Shown piece by piece: positions 1-6,205 of a stretch of 9,276 nucleotides of DNA. The notes under the pieces are model-generated. The model worked only from the letters and a program-made list of their open reading frames with translations, had not been told where the DNA came from and did no database searches. This DNA is from CAZLMW01 sp964560875. GTDB taxonomy: Bacteria; Myxococcota_A; UBA9042. The stretch covers positions 1 through 9,276 of the forward strand of contig CAZLMW010000198.1 of the NCBI GenBank assembly GCA_964560875.1. Direction: 5' to 3'. The stretch's first letter is position 1. Each line of letters begins with the position of its first letter. The position numbers and the translations under genes are program-made.

Positions 1-1
1 G

Positions 2-30
2 GGGTCCATCCCCGCGTGCGCGGGGCAGTC
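2..30 (-). CRISPR. Leader-proximal type I-E CRISPR repeat (array continues off the left edge)
   Basis: Read on the minus strand, this 29-base unit begins GACTG, has a palindromic core of CCCCGCG, CA, CGCGGGG (bases 10-25), and ends ATGGACCC. It aligns with the Escherichia coli type I-E repeat in length, in the GC hairpin and in the eight-base 3' tail, which becomes the crRNA 5' handle after Cas6e cuts below the stem. It lies downstream of cas2, where the first repeat of a type I-E array is expected. Base 1 would be the first base of spacer 1. Only one repeat is visible, so the array itself is inferred from repeat form and cas context. The exact boundary could be off by a base. Confidence 0.88.
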
Positions 31-54
31 CCTGTCTCAGCCTGAGACAGAGAC
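28..54. repeat. Near-perfect inverted repeat across the leader-repeat junction
   Basis: The arms at 28-40 and 42-54 are 13 bases each around a single central base, with one mismatch (bases 31 and 51). The inner nine bases of each arm, CTGTCTCAG and CTGAGACAG, match perfectly. The left arm includes the first three bases of the CRISPR repeat (28-30 on the plus strand). As RNA the mismatch could be a G-U wobble, so the pre-crRNA leader could fold into a stable hairpin here. No T-tract follows on the minus strand, so it does not look like an intrinsic terminator. A protein-binding site for adaptation or regulation is possible. The structure is directly seen; its role is inferred. Confidence 0.8.
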
Positions 55-87
55 ACCGATTTGACACTACATCATCAAGCGCGAGAT
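31..87 (-). promoter_or_regulatory. CRISPR leader
   Basis: This is the 57-base stretch between the cas2 stop codon and the first repeat, read on the minus strand. In type I-E systems the leader carries the promoter of the array and the site where Cas1-Cas2 insert new spacers. It is richer in A and T than the flanking genes at 56-88. It contains the -10 half of a promoter candidate and a strong inverted repeat abutting the first repeat. No good match to the IHF consensus is visible, unlike in E. coli. The functional leader may extend into the end of cas2. Confidence 0.75.
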
Positions 88-98
88 TCAGTTGTCAA
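71..98 (-). promoter_or_regulatory. Candidate leader promoter for the CRISPR array
   Basis: On the minus strand a perfect -35 hexamer TTGACA (93-98) is followed after 16 bases by GATGAT (71-76), which matches four of six -10 positions. The -35 lies in the last codons of cas2, and the spacer runs over the cas2 stop codon. Transcription would start near base 64, about 34 bases before the first repeat, which suits a type I-E leader. The 16-base spacing is slightly short and the -10 box is imperfect, so this is a good candidate only. Confidence 0.5.
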
Positions 99-435
99 CG
101 GGCGTGGCACCCGACGCCGGATCGAGTGCGGCGCGCTCCGCCGCCGTCAGCGGTGCTTTCAGTAAGGCGATTCCGTCGCAGTCTATCAAGCTGCGACGCG
201 GCACTCCAAGAGCCAGAATCCGCTGACCGCACAGCGCTTCCCTATCGGCCCAGGTCATGACGACGACCGTGTCCACCAACTGCCAGTCAACCAAGACCTT
301 CCATACCCTCTCACGAACACGGGCCGTCATCCTTGGTGCAGTGTAGACCCCCGGCGCGATCTCCAAGGCGCACGATGCAAGGAAGCCTCGTGTGCGATCC
401 GGTGCGTTATGGGTCACGATGACCGTCATCGGCAC
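88..435 (-). CDS. cas2: Cas2e, adaptation protein of type I-E CRISPR
   Basis: A 115-residue protein that forms the central dimer of the Cas1-Cas2 integrase, holding the prespacer DNA between two Cas1 dimers. It aligns end to end with the E. coli Cas2e core: the start (MPMTVIVT against MSMLVVVT), the conserved N-x-P-x-R-x-R pattern at residues 10-16, the GVYT segment near residues 29-32, and GVPRR-x5-DG in the C-terminal third. The start is GTG at 433-435, chosen because an excellent ribosome site AAGGAGGT (441-448) sits five bases upstream; the ATG at residue 3 would be 11 bases away. The gene overlaps the cas1 end by 29 bases. The residue matching E. coli Glu9 is His9. The tail after residue 95 (Ala- and Pro-rich) extends past the E. 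coli protein end. Confidence 0.95.
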   Translation of the reverse strand: MPMTVIVTHNAPDRTRGFLASCALEIAPGVYTAPRMTARVRERVWKVLVDWQLVDTVVVMTWADREALCGQRILALGVPRRSLIDCDGIALLKAPLTAAERAALDPASGATPVDN

Positions 436-1285
436 GCAGCACCTCCTTGATCTTCCCGATCATCCCGGCGATGAGTTTGCGACGACGAAACTCGCGGCCA
501 GCCTGCAAACGCACCGTTCGCTCAAGATCCTTGTTGCCCTTTTGGGCGTCAACAACGGCACCGAATGCAATCGGTAGGGTAACGGACTCGCGGTAGAGAT
601 CAGCGATGTCGAGGGCGAATGCGCGACCTGACGCCTCGTGAATGAAGCCTAGTTGGGGAAGCGCGCCTACCGACACGACCGCCAACATCGCCGCAGCCTG
701 CACGGCCGTGGCTGCATGATTCAGCGCTTGGTTGGGCATGTCGGCGCCCGTGGGATCACTTCGGTCATAACGCCGGCCACGCCAGGTCACGCGGAACTTC
801 TGCGCACACAGACGATACGACTCCTTGACGCGCGCACCCTCGATGCCGCGAAGGACCGCGATGTCGTCGCTCGGGAGGATCTCGCCCAAGCGCCAAGCGT
901 ACATCCGCCTGGCGACGGCCCGCCGCGACGACTCATCCGCCCACAACAAGCACTGGTTACGAGCGATATGGGAGGAATCGGGTCCGAATGGCATGGCCGA
1001 ATAGAGCCGTACCCCGTCATTGCCGGTCGCCACGATGCCTGTTCCGTGTCGAGCACAGAGGCGGAGCGCGTCGTGCGAAACCGTAGTGCCGGGCTGCAAG
1101 AAGATGCAGTGCAACGATTGAAACGGGATGTCGTAGGCCCCCTCGGCGAGCTCTGCGCCACCTGCGGTGATGAAGCGCAGCGTTCCGCGCCGCGCAACAA
1201 GGCGGCCCTTGCTCAACCAAAGCATACCGTGCCGGTCCGCGTGTGGGACACGCGCGGTTTCCAGGCCGAGTCGTCCTTTCAGCAC
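407..1285 (-). CDS. cas1: Cas1e, CRISPR integrase of type I-E
   Basis: A 292-residue metal-dependent integrase that inserts prespacers at the leader-repeat junction together with Cas2. The start motif LKGRLGLETAR-x-PHADRHG is characteristic of Cas1e. The metal-binding catalytic residues are visible: Glu149 in RGIEGARV, His216 in GFIHEA, and Asp226 and Asp229 in LDIADL, with the same 10- and 3-residue spacing as His208, Asp218 and Asp221 of E. coli Cas1. TWRGRRYD (about residues 167-174) is also conserved. The start is GTG at 1283-1285, four bases after the cas6e stop. The frame is open 14 codons further, but that stretch (with four Cys in a row) lies inside cas6e and is unlike Cas1. No strong ribosome site precedes the GTG, so translation is probably coupled to cas6e. 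The E. coli C-terminal Pro-rich tail is absent. Confidence 0.96.
   Translation of the reverse strand: MLKGRLGLETARVPHADRHGMLWLSKGRLVARRGTLRFITAGGAELAEGAYDIPFQSLHCIFLQPGTTVSHDALRLCARHGTGIVATGNDGVRLYSAMPFGPDSSHIARNQCLLWADESSRRAVARRMYAWRLGEILPSDDIAVLRGIEGARVKESYRLCAQKFRVTWRGRRYDRSDPTGADMPNQALNHAATAVQAAAMLAVVSVGALPQLGFIHEASGRAFALDIADLYRESVTLPIAFGAVVDAQKGNKDLERTVRLQAGREFRRRKLIAGMIGKIKEVLRADDGHRDP
441..448 (-). promoter_or_regulatory. Ribosome binding site of cas2, decides the GTG start
   Basis: AAGGAGGT on the minus strand is a near-complete anti-16S match, five bases before the cas2 GTG at 433-435. It lies inside the cas1 coding sequence. It is the strongest Shine-Dalgarno site among the cas genes here, which suggests that cas2 translation does not rely only on ribosomes finishing cas1. 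Confidence 0.8.
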
Positions 1286-1289
1286 CCGA

Positions 1290-2081
1290 TCAACCCGCTG
1301 GTCGCAACAACAGCATCCCAAAGCCAAAAGCGCGGTGGCGCCCTACACCGCGGGTCAACAACTCGTGGAACCGACGCGGTTCGCCAACGGTGAGCTGCCC
1401 GGCCAGCGTCGCGTCGGGCCGTTCGATGCGGCGCCGCTTTCGACGCCCGTTTCCGTCCGGGGCGCCACGGCGGGCGAAGCGCCTACGCTGGAAGCGGACC
1501 AGACGTGCAGAATCCAGATGTGCGTCCCCGTGCCGTGTCAACTGCGCGGAGAGCCAGTCGGCGTACACCGCTTCACGGCTCGACTCAATCGGCGTCCCGC
1601 TCTCTTCGGCCCGCAACCTGTCGACCACGTACACGTCGATCTCGGCGCCTTTGCCGAAACGCGTACGTCTTGCGCCGCCCAGGACGACATCGCCGGAACG
1701 ATTTGCGCGGCGGACAGGGCACACACGGACCTCGTAGCGAAGCCTCTGACCTCGCGCGAACACTGTCGGGAGGGGCCGGAACCACGGGTCACCAGCAGCG
1801 AACGTCGGCAACAGATCGTCGCGCGTGGCCGAATCCATCGCGTTGAGCAACTCAACCTCGCTAGCGGCGGTGTACGCCAGCACACGAACACGACCAAGCT
1901 GCGCGGCGCTCGATGGGTCCAGCGAAAACGGCTTCGGCGCAAGCTCACCAAACAACGCCCGCAACGCCGCATGAAGCGCGTATCCCTCGTCGGCCACGCC
2001 GCGCATGCCGTGGACTTGCGCAAGCCGCGCGACTTCGCGCGCATCCAGCTCCAGCGCCAGCATCGAGATCTGTTCAACCAT
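1290..2081 (-). CDS. cas6e: Cas6e (CasE/Cse3), pre-crRNA endoribonuclease and Cascade subunit
   Basis: A 263-residue protein expected to cut each repeat at the 3' base of its hairpin and to stay bound to the crRNA 3' end in Cascade. The Y-x-x-H pair at Tyr34 and His37 (in GYALHAALRALFGE) matches the Tyr23/His26 spacing of the Thermus thermophilus enzyme. The C-terminal glycine-rich loop GVGRHRAFGFG (about residues 245-255) is typical of the Cas6/RAMP fold. A strongly basic stretch, about residues 196-221, could contact the repeat RNA. It is longer than E. coli CasE (199 residues). The start ATG at 2079-2081 overlaps the cas5 stop by eight bases. The open frame continues 19 codons upstream into cas5, without Cas6-like sequence. 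The preceding ribosome site is weak, which fits translational coupling. Confidence 0.94.
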   Translation of the reverse strand: MVEQISMLALELDAREVARLAQVHGMRGVADEGYALHAALRALFGELAPKPFSLDPSSAAQLGRVRVLAYTAASEVELLNAMDSATRDDLLPTFAAGDPWFRPLPTVFARGQRLRYEVRVCPVRRANRSGDVVLGGARRTRFGKGAEIDVYVVDRLRAEESGTPIESSREAVYADWLSAQLTRHGDAHLDSARLVRFQRRRFARRGAPDGNGRRKRRRIERPDATLAGQLTVGEPRRFHELLTRGVGRHRAFGFGMLLLRPAG

Positions 2082-2832
2082 CTTCTGCACCCGATTGCGC
2101 CCATCGCACCATGCCGGTGCGGATGGCGCGCTCACCACCGTGAAGCTGCGTCGCCCAACGCCGCTCGTCGGTGACCCGCATCAACTCGACAGCAGCTATG
2201 TCGGCGCCGTCCCCAGCGCCGCTCCACTCCTCTGCCGGCCACCACGCCTGAAAGCGACCATCCACGGGCTGACTGCGTTCTTGCACCGGCACCGACCGCA
2301 GGGCGCTGATCGCGTTGGCGCCGCGACACAAACCCATCGCGAGCGGCGCTGAGGGAAGGCAACACTTCCTGCCAAGGAACAAAGGGCGGCGTGGATACCG
2401 GAGCGCTCGGTGCAAATCCTCAGCGGAGAGGTCCGGATGGCCGTTGAGCCCAACAACGAGGGTGTAGCACGCGTCGGTCAGGAAATGCCGAAGCCGAATA
2501 TGGGTTCCTTTGCTCGCGGTTCCACCGCGCCGTTTTTCGGTCCGGGCCCGGGTGGTCCAACCCGGTCGCACGAGGTGCTGCTGTCCAAGATCGACTGTTT
2601 GGTAGTCGATGAGCCTCTCGCCAGGCCGATCGCAGCGAACCGCGAATCGAAGCCTCGACTGCAGGGTTTCCAGTTGCTCCGTGTCCGAATGGTCCCAGCC
2701 CAGCGCATTGGCAAGAAGCCCGGTAAGCATCGACGCAGCGGGAAACGGGTTGGTCGGTCCGTTTTCATCGACTTGGACGCCGCCGAAACTCAGCATTGTG
2801 CCCTCAAGGCGGATGATGACGAAGCTGTCCAT
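2074..2832 (-). CDS. cas5e: Cas5e (CasD), Cascade subunit that holds the crRNA 5' handle
   Basis: A 252-residue RAMP-family protein that caps the Cas7 backbone, binds the crRNA 5' handle and contacts Cse1. The N-terminal beta strand (FVIIRLEG-x-MLSFGG, residues 4-18) and the segment NPFPAASMLTGLLANALGW (about residues 28-46) are the hallmark of Cas5e. A basic stretch with KRRGGT lies near residue 100. In type I-E, Cas5 is not the processing nuclease; Cas6e is. The start ATG at 2830-2832 lies one base after the cas7 stop and six bases downstream of GGGAG (2839-2843). The frame is open 41 codons further upstream, but that stretch lies in cas7 and is Arg-rich shadow sequence. The 3' end overlaps cas6e by eight bases. 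Confidence 0.95.
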   Translation of the reverse strand: MDSFVIIRLEGTMLSFGGVQVDENGPTNPFPAASMLTGLLANALGWDHSDTEQLETLQSRLRFAVRCDRPGERLIDYQTVDLGQQHLVRPGWTTRARTEKRRGGTASKGTHIRLRHFLTDACYTLVVGLNGHPDLSAEDLHRALRYPRRPLFLGRKCCLPSAPLAMGLCRGANAISALRSVPVQERSQPVDGRFQAWWPAEEWSGAGDGADIAAVELMRVTDERRWATQLHGGERAIRTGMVRWAQSGAEDG

Positions 2833-2833
2833 C

Positions 2834-4063
2834 TCAAGCTCCCGCAACCTGTTGCGCGGCGAACGCTGCCACCGCGTCAAGCGGCTGTATCGCAAGCCCG
2901 TCGCACGATCCCGTGAGGCGCTCGACAGGGCCCATCGCCGCGCACGCGCGCACACCTGAGTTTCCGTACATGGCGTCGAAGTCGGCGATGTGCTTGCCGA
3001 GCGCCTCGAACGTGCTCGCCAACAGATCGGGCCGTTGCGACACGGGCCTCAAGAAAGCGTTCGCGAGTGTGCGCGGCTGGGATTCTCCGCCTTCCACAAG
3101 GATGAGTTGACTCCAGGCATGTGGTGCGGTCGAGCCGAGTTTGGCGCCTGGCGATACCGTTGCGATCATCTTCACGAGGCGCTCGATCACGCGCGAAGCC
3201 AGATCTCGATCGGCCGCGAGCCAATCGCTTGGCGACGCGCCGGTAAGATTGGCGACAAGCGTCGGCACATCGACGACGACGTAGCCGTAGTACAAGCCGG
3301 TATCCAACTCGGTCGAATCAATGTGTCCGCTTCCGGCGTCCGCGGTCGCGTCGAGCGCCTTCAACTCGTCGACTGCCGAGAAGTAATCTTGCTCCGCATT
3401 CTCACCATGAACGGTGAAGGAGTGCGCCACGTGAATCGCCGCATCGACACGGGCTCGTAGGACGTCGCTGGTCACCATCCGACCGAACAGAGCGCCATCC
3501 AGTCCGACGCCGGCGGCGCTGTCGCCGAGTTGTCGCAGGTTCTGCTTGAGGTTCTTTCCGCGCGCCTTCAATGCCGCGTCGACGACCGCCTTCAGTTGTT
3601 TCTTCTCGGCCTTCGTCAAGCCGTCGGCAGCGCCAATGGATGCTTCGCCGACAGCATCCTCCGCAAGCACTTCGGTAGCGAGCTGGCGCAGGTAAGCGAC
3701 CTCTTTGTGCCCGAGAATCGTTACCTGTCCGGTCTGCGCTTCCTTGTCGGGCTTGAGGCCCACGGCGTCCATCAACGCCTGCGTCACGATGAGTGCGGCG
3801 TCGTCATTGGTGGTTTCGCTCAGCGGTTCACGAATCAGCCGCTCAAATGTTAGCCGCGAACGGATCGACATCGGCACGTCGAGCCCGCGCAGCGAGTGCG
3901 CCCCCTCGTGGCTGCGCCAATGTTTCTTCAAGCACTGGGAGGAGACGCGAGTGCGGCTTGATCCGCCGAAGACAATGCGCTTGGCGAGCCCAGCATCGTC
4001 GCGGTTGAGCAGGGTTGCGGGGTAGCTTGTGAGACTGTGAATCTGCAGGAATCGAATGGCCAT
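2834..4063 (-). CDS. cas7e: Cas7e (CasC/Cse4), Cascade backbone subunit
   Basis: A 409-residue protein; six copies normally form the helical backbone that coats the crRNA spacer. It aligns with E. coli CasC along its length: NRDD at residues 20-23, FGG-x2-R-x-R-x-SSQ-x-LK at about 32-46, LFGRMVTSD in the middle, IHVAHSFTVH, YYGYVVVDVPTL, PGAK-x-GSTAPHAW, and LANAFLRPVS. It is longer than CasC (363 residues), partly through a Lys- and Ala-rich helical stretch (KAEKKQLK) before the LFGRM motif. The start ATG at 4061-4063 follows AAGAGAGGAG (4071-4080) by seven bases. The open frame extends 47 codons further into cse2, but that part is low-complexity and lacks family similarity. A 22-base gap to cse2 is the largest inside the operon. 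Confidence 0.96.
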   Translation of the reverse strand: MAIRFLQIHSLTSYPATLLNRDDAGLAKRIVFGGSSRTRVSSQCLKKHWRSHEGAHSLRGLDVPMSIRSRLTFERLIREPLSETTNDDAALIVTQALMDAVGLKPDKEAQTGQVTILGHKEVAYLRQLATEVLAEDAVGEASIGAADGLTKAEKKQLKAVVDAALKARGKNLKQNLRQLGDSAAGVGLDGALFGRMVTSDVLRARVDAAIHVAHSFTVHGENAEQDYFSAVDELKALDATADAGSGHIDSTELDTGLYYGYVVVDVPTLVANLTGASPSDWLAADRDLASRVIERLVKMIATVSPGAKLGSTAPHAWSQLILVEGGESQPRTLANAFLRPVSQRPDLLASTFEALGKHIADFDAMYGNSGVRACAAMGPVERLTGSCDGLAIQPLDAVAAFAAQQVAGA

Positions 4064-4085
4064 GACTTGGCTCCTCTCTTGCGGG

Positions 4086-4655
4086 TTATGCGTCTTCGGC
4101 GGGCGCTGTGGTGTTGGGGTTGTCGCGACGATAGACCGCTCTGTAGTAGTCACGCGCGATGGTCTGGCGCACGGTCTGGCGCCAGTCGGCCTCATCGCTG
4201 TCAATCAGCCGAGCGAGGTCGAGTGGATCGACGCGCTGGCGTTTGCTTGCGAGATGTCTGGCGACCGTTCTGACGGTGTCCAGCAGCGTCGGGCCGCGTT
4301 CGCGAAGCAGCCTGGAAACGCGTAACTCGGTGACCGACGCCGCGGCGAGCGCCTCGCCAAGTGGCACTTCCGTCGCAAGGAGACCACGGAGGATCGCCAT
4401 CGCCTGCAAGATGGCGCCCCATCGCGTTTCCGATTCCACGCGTGCTTGCCCCGAACGGTGGGGTAGCAAATTGCGGGGCTCAAGCTCCCCCACGACGATC
4501 CGCCAGAACGCGGGCGCGCTGAGCGAGGCGTTGTCGAGACGGCGCAGCTCGGCCAGTTCGCCCGAATCAAGCGAAGAATGCCCTGCAGTGCCCTCAATCA
4601 ACTCCGCGATTCGTCGAACCGCACCAAACATGCGGTTGCCGTGACTCGTAGTCAT
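4086..4655 (-). CDS. cse2: Cse2 (CasB/Cas11), small subunit of Cascade
   Basis: A 189-residue, mainly helical basic protein; two copies form the inner belly of Cascade and stabilise the displaced target strand. Identification rests on LRRLDNASLSAPAFWRIV (about residues 38-55), the R-W-x-x-I-L-x-A-M-A-x-L helix, SRLLRERG followed by RTVARHLASKRQRVDPLDLARLI, and its place between cse1 and cas7. Several Arg residues lie on the predicted helices, as expected for nucleic-acid contact. The start ATG overlaps the cse1 stop as ATGA, with a G-rich ribosome site GGGAGG (4660-4665) four bases upstream. Length is normal for the family (about 160-190). Confidence 0.93.
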   Translation of the reverse strand: MTTSHGNRMFGAVRRIAELIEGTAGHSSLDSGELAELRRLDNASLSAPAFWRIVVGELEPRNLLPHRSGQARVESETRWGAILQAMAILRGLLATEVPLGEALAAASVTELRVSRLLRERGPTLLDTVRTVARHLASKRQRVDPLDLARLIDSDEADWRQTVRQTIARDYYRAVYRRDNPNTTAPAEDA

Positions 4656-6205
4656 CTGCCCTCCCCCTTGACGGCGGCCTCAAGCGGCTTGATCAGTCCG
4701 TGTTTGCGCAGCGTGCCCCGAAGTGCTGACTCACCCGCCGCGACGGCGCGCGCGCGTCGTGCGACGGGCGATGGCAGCGATCGCGTGGCTTCGGCGAAAC
4801 GCCGATGCGCCAAGCCAACCAGCTGCGCGTGCCAATCGAGCAGGGGGCCGTCGTTGTCCTTCTCCAGCGAGAGCCAAAGCGCAGGAAAGAATCTGGCGTC
4901 CATATCCTCGTCAAGCGTTCGTGCCCACTTCGCCGCCGCTGTCTTCGTTGCATCATTGGGGCGGCCCTCGGCGGCGACTCGAAGGAATGTCGTGACGGCG
5001 AAACGGAGCGCCTGGCGCGCGATCGAAGCCGCGTCGACGTGGCCACGAACATGACCAAAAGCCCTGGCGGCGCCGCCATCGGACCGCAGCAAGCCGCGCA
5101 CGGCCTTCGGTAGGAATACAACGCGCTCGTGGAAGCCGGCCGTGCCACCTTGGCCGCGGGCGAGAACGGCGGCGCTAAAGAAACGATCCGACGCGCCATG
5201 CCGCTGGGCCTGTCCGGTTCGAAAGTCTCCACTGAAGAGCAGTTTTGATACGGTCGCGTAGTCGAAGCCGCGGCCGCTTGGCGACAGAGCCTTCGCGTCA
5301 TCGACATGAATGGGCGTCCACACATCGCCTAACGAACCCTTCGTCTGGGCGCGGACCGTCTTCGACAACACGCGCCCCGATTTTGTGCCCTTGTCCAGAA
5401 CCACCTCACGGTCGCCATCACGACGCATCCGAATCCGCCGGCACACCTCGATGAAGAACGGGTGCAACTGGTCCAGTGGCAAACTGTCATTGCCGTCCCA
5501 CGGCACCATCCACAACAGCGCGAGGCCGCCCTTGTCGGCATAGCCCAATTGTCGGCGGACATGCGCTTCGGTATCGAGCAAGATCCCAGCATCCCTCCGA
5601 ATCCGTGCCGCAAGTCCCAACCCGGTGCTCATCGCGATGCAACTACGGCTTCCGTAACCGCCATTCATGCGAGCTATGCCGTACTTGCCCGCCCCCATAA
5701 CTCCTTCCATCGTTTGCAGAGACACGAGCGCAAACAGCCAGTCGTCTGCCCGGGCGTCGACAGCGCGCTCTTGCTTCACGTCGTGGTTCTTGCTGGTCAC
5801 CAGGACATCAATGACGTCGGGCGCACGTCCCTGAAGCTTGAAGCTGCTCAGGTTCCCTTCTGGCACGGGGGGCTGCATGAAAGCTGGCCTTGTGACGTCG
5901 TCCACGTCCAACGTCCACGCCGTTTCGTCACCGTCGGATAGCAGCCCTAGCGCACGTTTCCAGTCGACGTCGCGCCAGGCTTCGACCGTCAGCCCAACGC
6001 GCTGCAGCGCGAGGGCTGCCAGTTGAGCGAGAAACATGTGCCATGCATGGCGCTGGTGTCTGCGCAGCGCGAGGAACGCTTGGACGTCGTCATCGCCGAG
6101 CGCGCGAAGCACCCCGGGGAGACTAAGCCCCTCTTGGCGCTTGTCGCGCCGCTGAACACGAATCAGTGCCTCGTCGAGTAGGTTCCAACGGGTCTGGCTG
6201 CTCAT
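4652..6205 (-). CDS. cse1: Cse1 (CasA/Cas8e), large subunit of Cascade, PAM recognition and Cas3 recruitment
   Basis: A 517-residue large subunit that reads the PAM, starts R-loop formation and recruits Cas3. The N-terminal segment LSLPGVLRALGDDDVQAF with HQRHAWH (about residues 28-56) marks the Cse1 clade common in GC-rich bacteria. FMQPP (109-113) corresponds to the FMQ of E. coli CasA. The Gly-rich stretch with GAGKYG and NGGYGSR (about 171-187) is placed like the PAM-sensing glycine loop. The C-terminal helical bundle ends with ALRGTLRKHGL, like the CasA end. The CxxC zinc pattern of E. coli CasA is absent; only two cysteines remain. The start ATG overlaps the cas3 stop as ATGA, with GGAG (6212-6215) six bases upstream. 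The exact PAM-reading residues cannot be assigned without alignment. Confidence 0.94.
   Translation of the reverse strand: MSSQTRWNLLDEALIRVQRRDKRQEGLSLPGVLRALGDDDVQAFLALRRHQRHAWHMFLAQLAALALQRVGLTVEAWRDVDWKRALGLLSDGDETAWTLDVDDVTRPAFMQPPVPEGNLSSFKLQGRAPDVIDVLVTSKNHDVKQERAVDARADDWLFALVSLQTMEGVMGAGKYGIARMNGGYGSRSCIAMSTGLGLAARIRRDAGILLDTEAHVRRQLGYADKGGLALLWMVPWDGNDSLPLDQLHPFFIEVCRRIRMRRDGDREVVLDKGTKSGRVLSKTVRAQTKGSLGDVWTPIHVDDAKALSPSGRGFDYATVSKLLFSGDFRTGQAQRHGASDRFFSAAVLARGQGGTAGFHERVVFLPKAVRGLLRSDGGAARAFGHVRGHVDAASIARQALRFAVTTFLRVAAEGRPNDATKTAAAKWARTLDEDMDARFFPALWLSLEKDNDGPLLDWHAQLVGLAHRRFAEATRSLPSPVARRARAVAAGESALRGTLRKHGLIKPLEAAVKGEGR

Noticed and set aside
32..50. The leader dyad read as an intrinsic transcription terminator
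   Set aside because: No T-tract follows it in either direction, and termination here would block transcription of the array.
61..66. TTGACA on the plus strand in the leader, possibly a divergent promoter
   Set aside because: No acceptable -10 box lies 16-18 bases downstream, and it would only drive antisense transcription into cas2.
73..85. Possible IHF site in the leader
   Set aside because: CATCAA fits most of the first half of the consensus, but the required TTR in the second half is replaced by GAG. The match is too weak, and it lies farther from the repeat than in E. coli.
1286..1327. A 14-residue extension of cas1 with four consecutive cysteines
   Set aside because: It overlaps the end of cas6e and comes before the characteristic Cas1e start. 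It is a frame accident, not a metal site.
1167..2174. A 335-codon open frame on the plus strand across cas1 and cas6e
   Set aside because: It is antisense to two clearly recognised cas genes, is rich in Arg, Pro and Thr, and shows no motif. Such long antisense frames are common in GC-rich coding DNA.
2833..2955. A 41-residue N-terminal extension of cas5 in frame
   Set aside because: It lies within the cas7 coding end and is Arg-rich. The Cas5e-like sequence starts at the ATG at 2830-2832, behind GGGAG.
2990..3460. Plus-strand frames antisense to cas7 (also 5462-5941 antisense to cse1 and 7474-7953 antisense to cas3)
   Set aside because: These are shadows of conserved genes, with no ribosome site or recognisable domain.
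4064..4204. A 47-residue N-terminal extension of cas7 in frame
   Set aside because: It lies inside cse2 and is low-complexity Thr, Pro and Arg. The Cas7e family starts at the ATG at 4061-4063, which has a good ribosome site.
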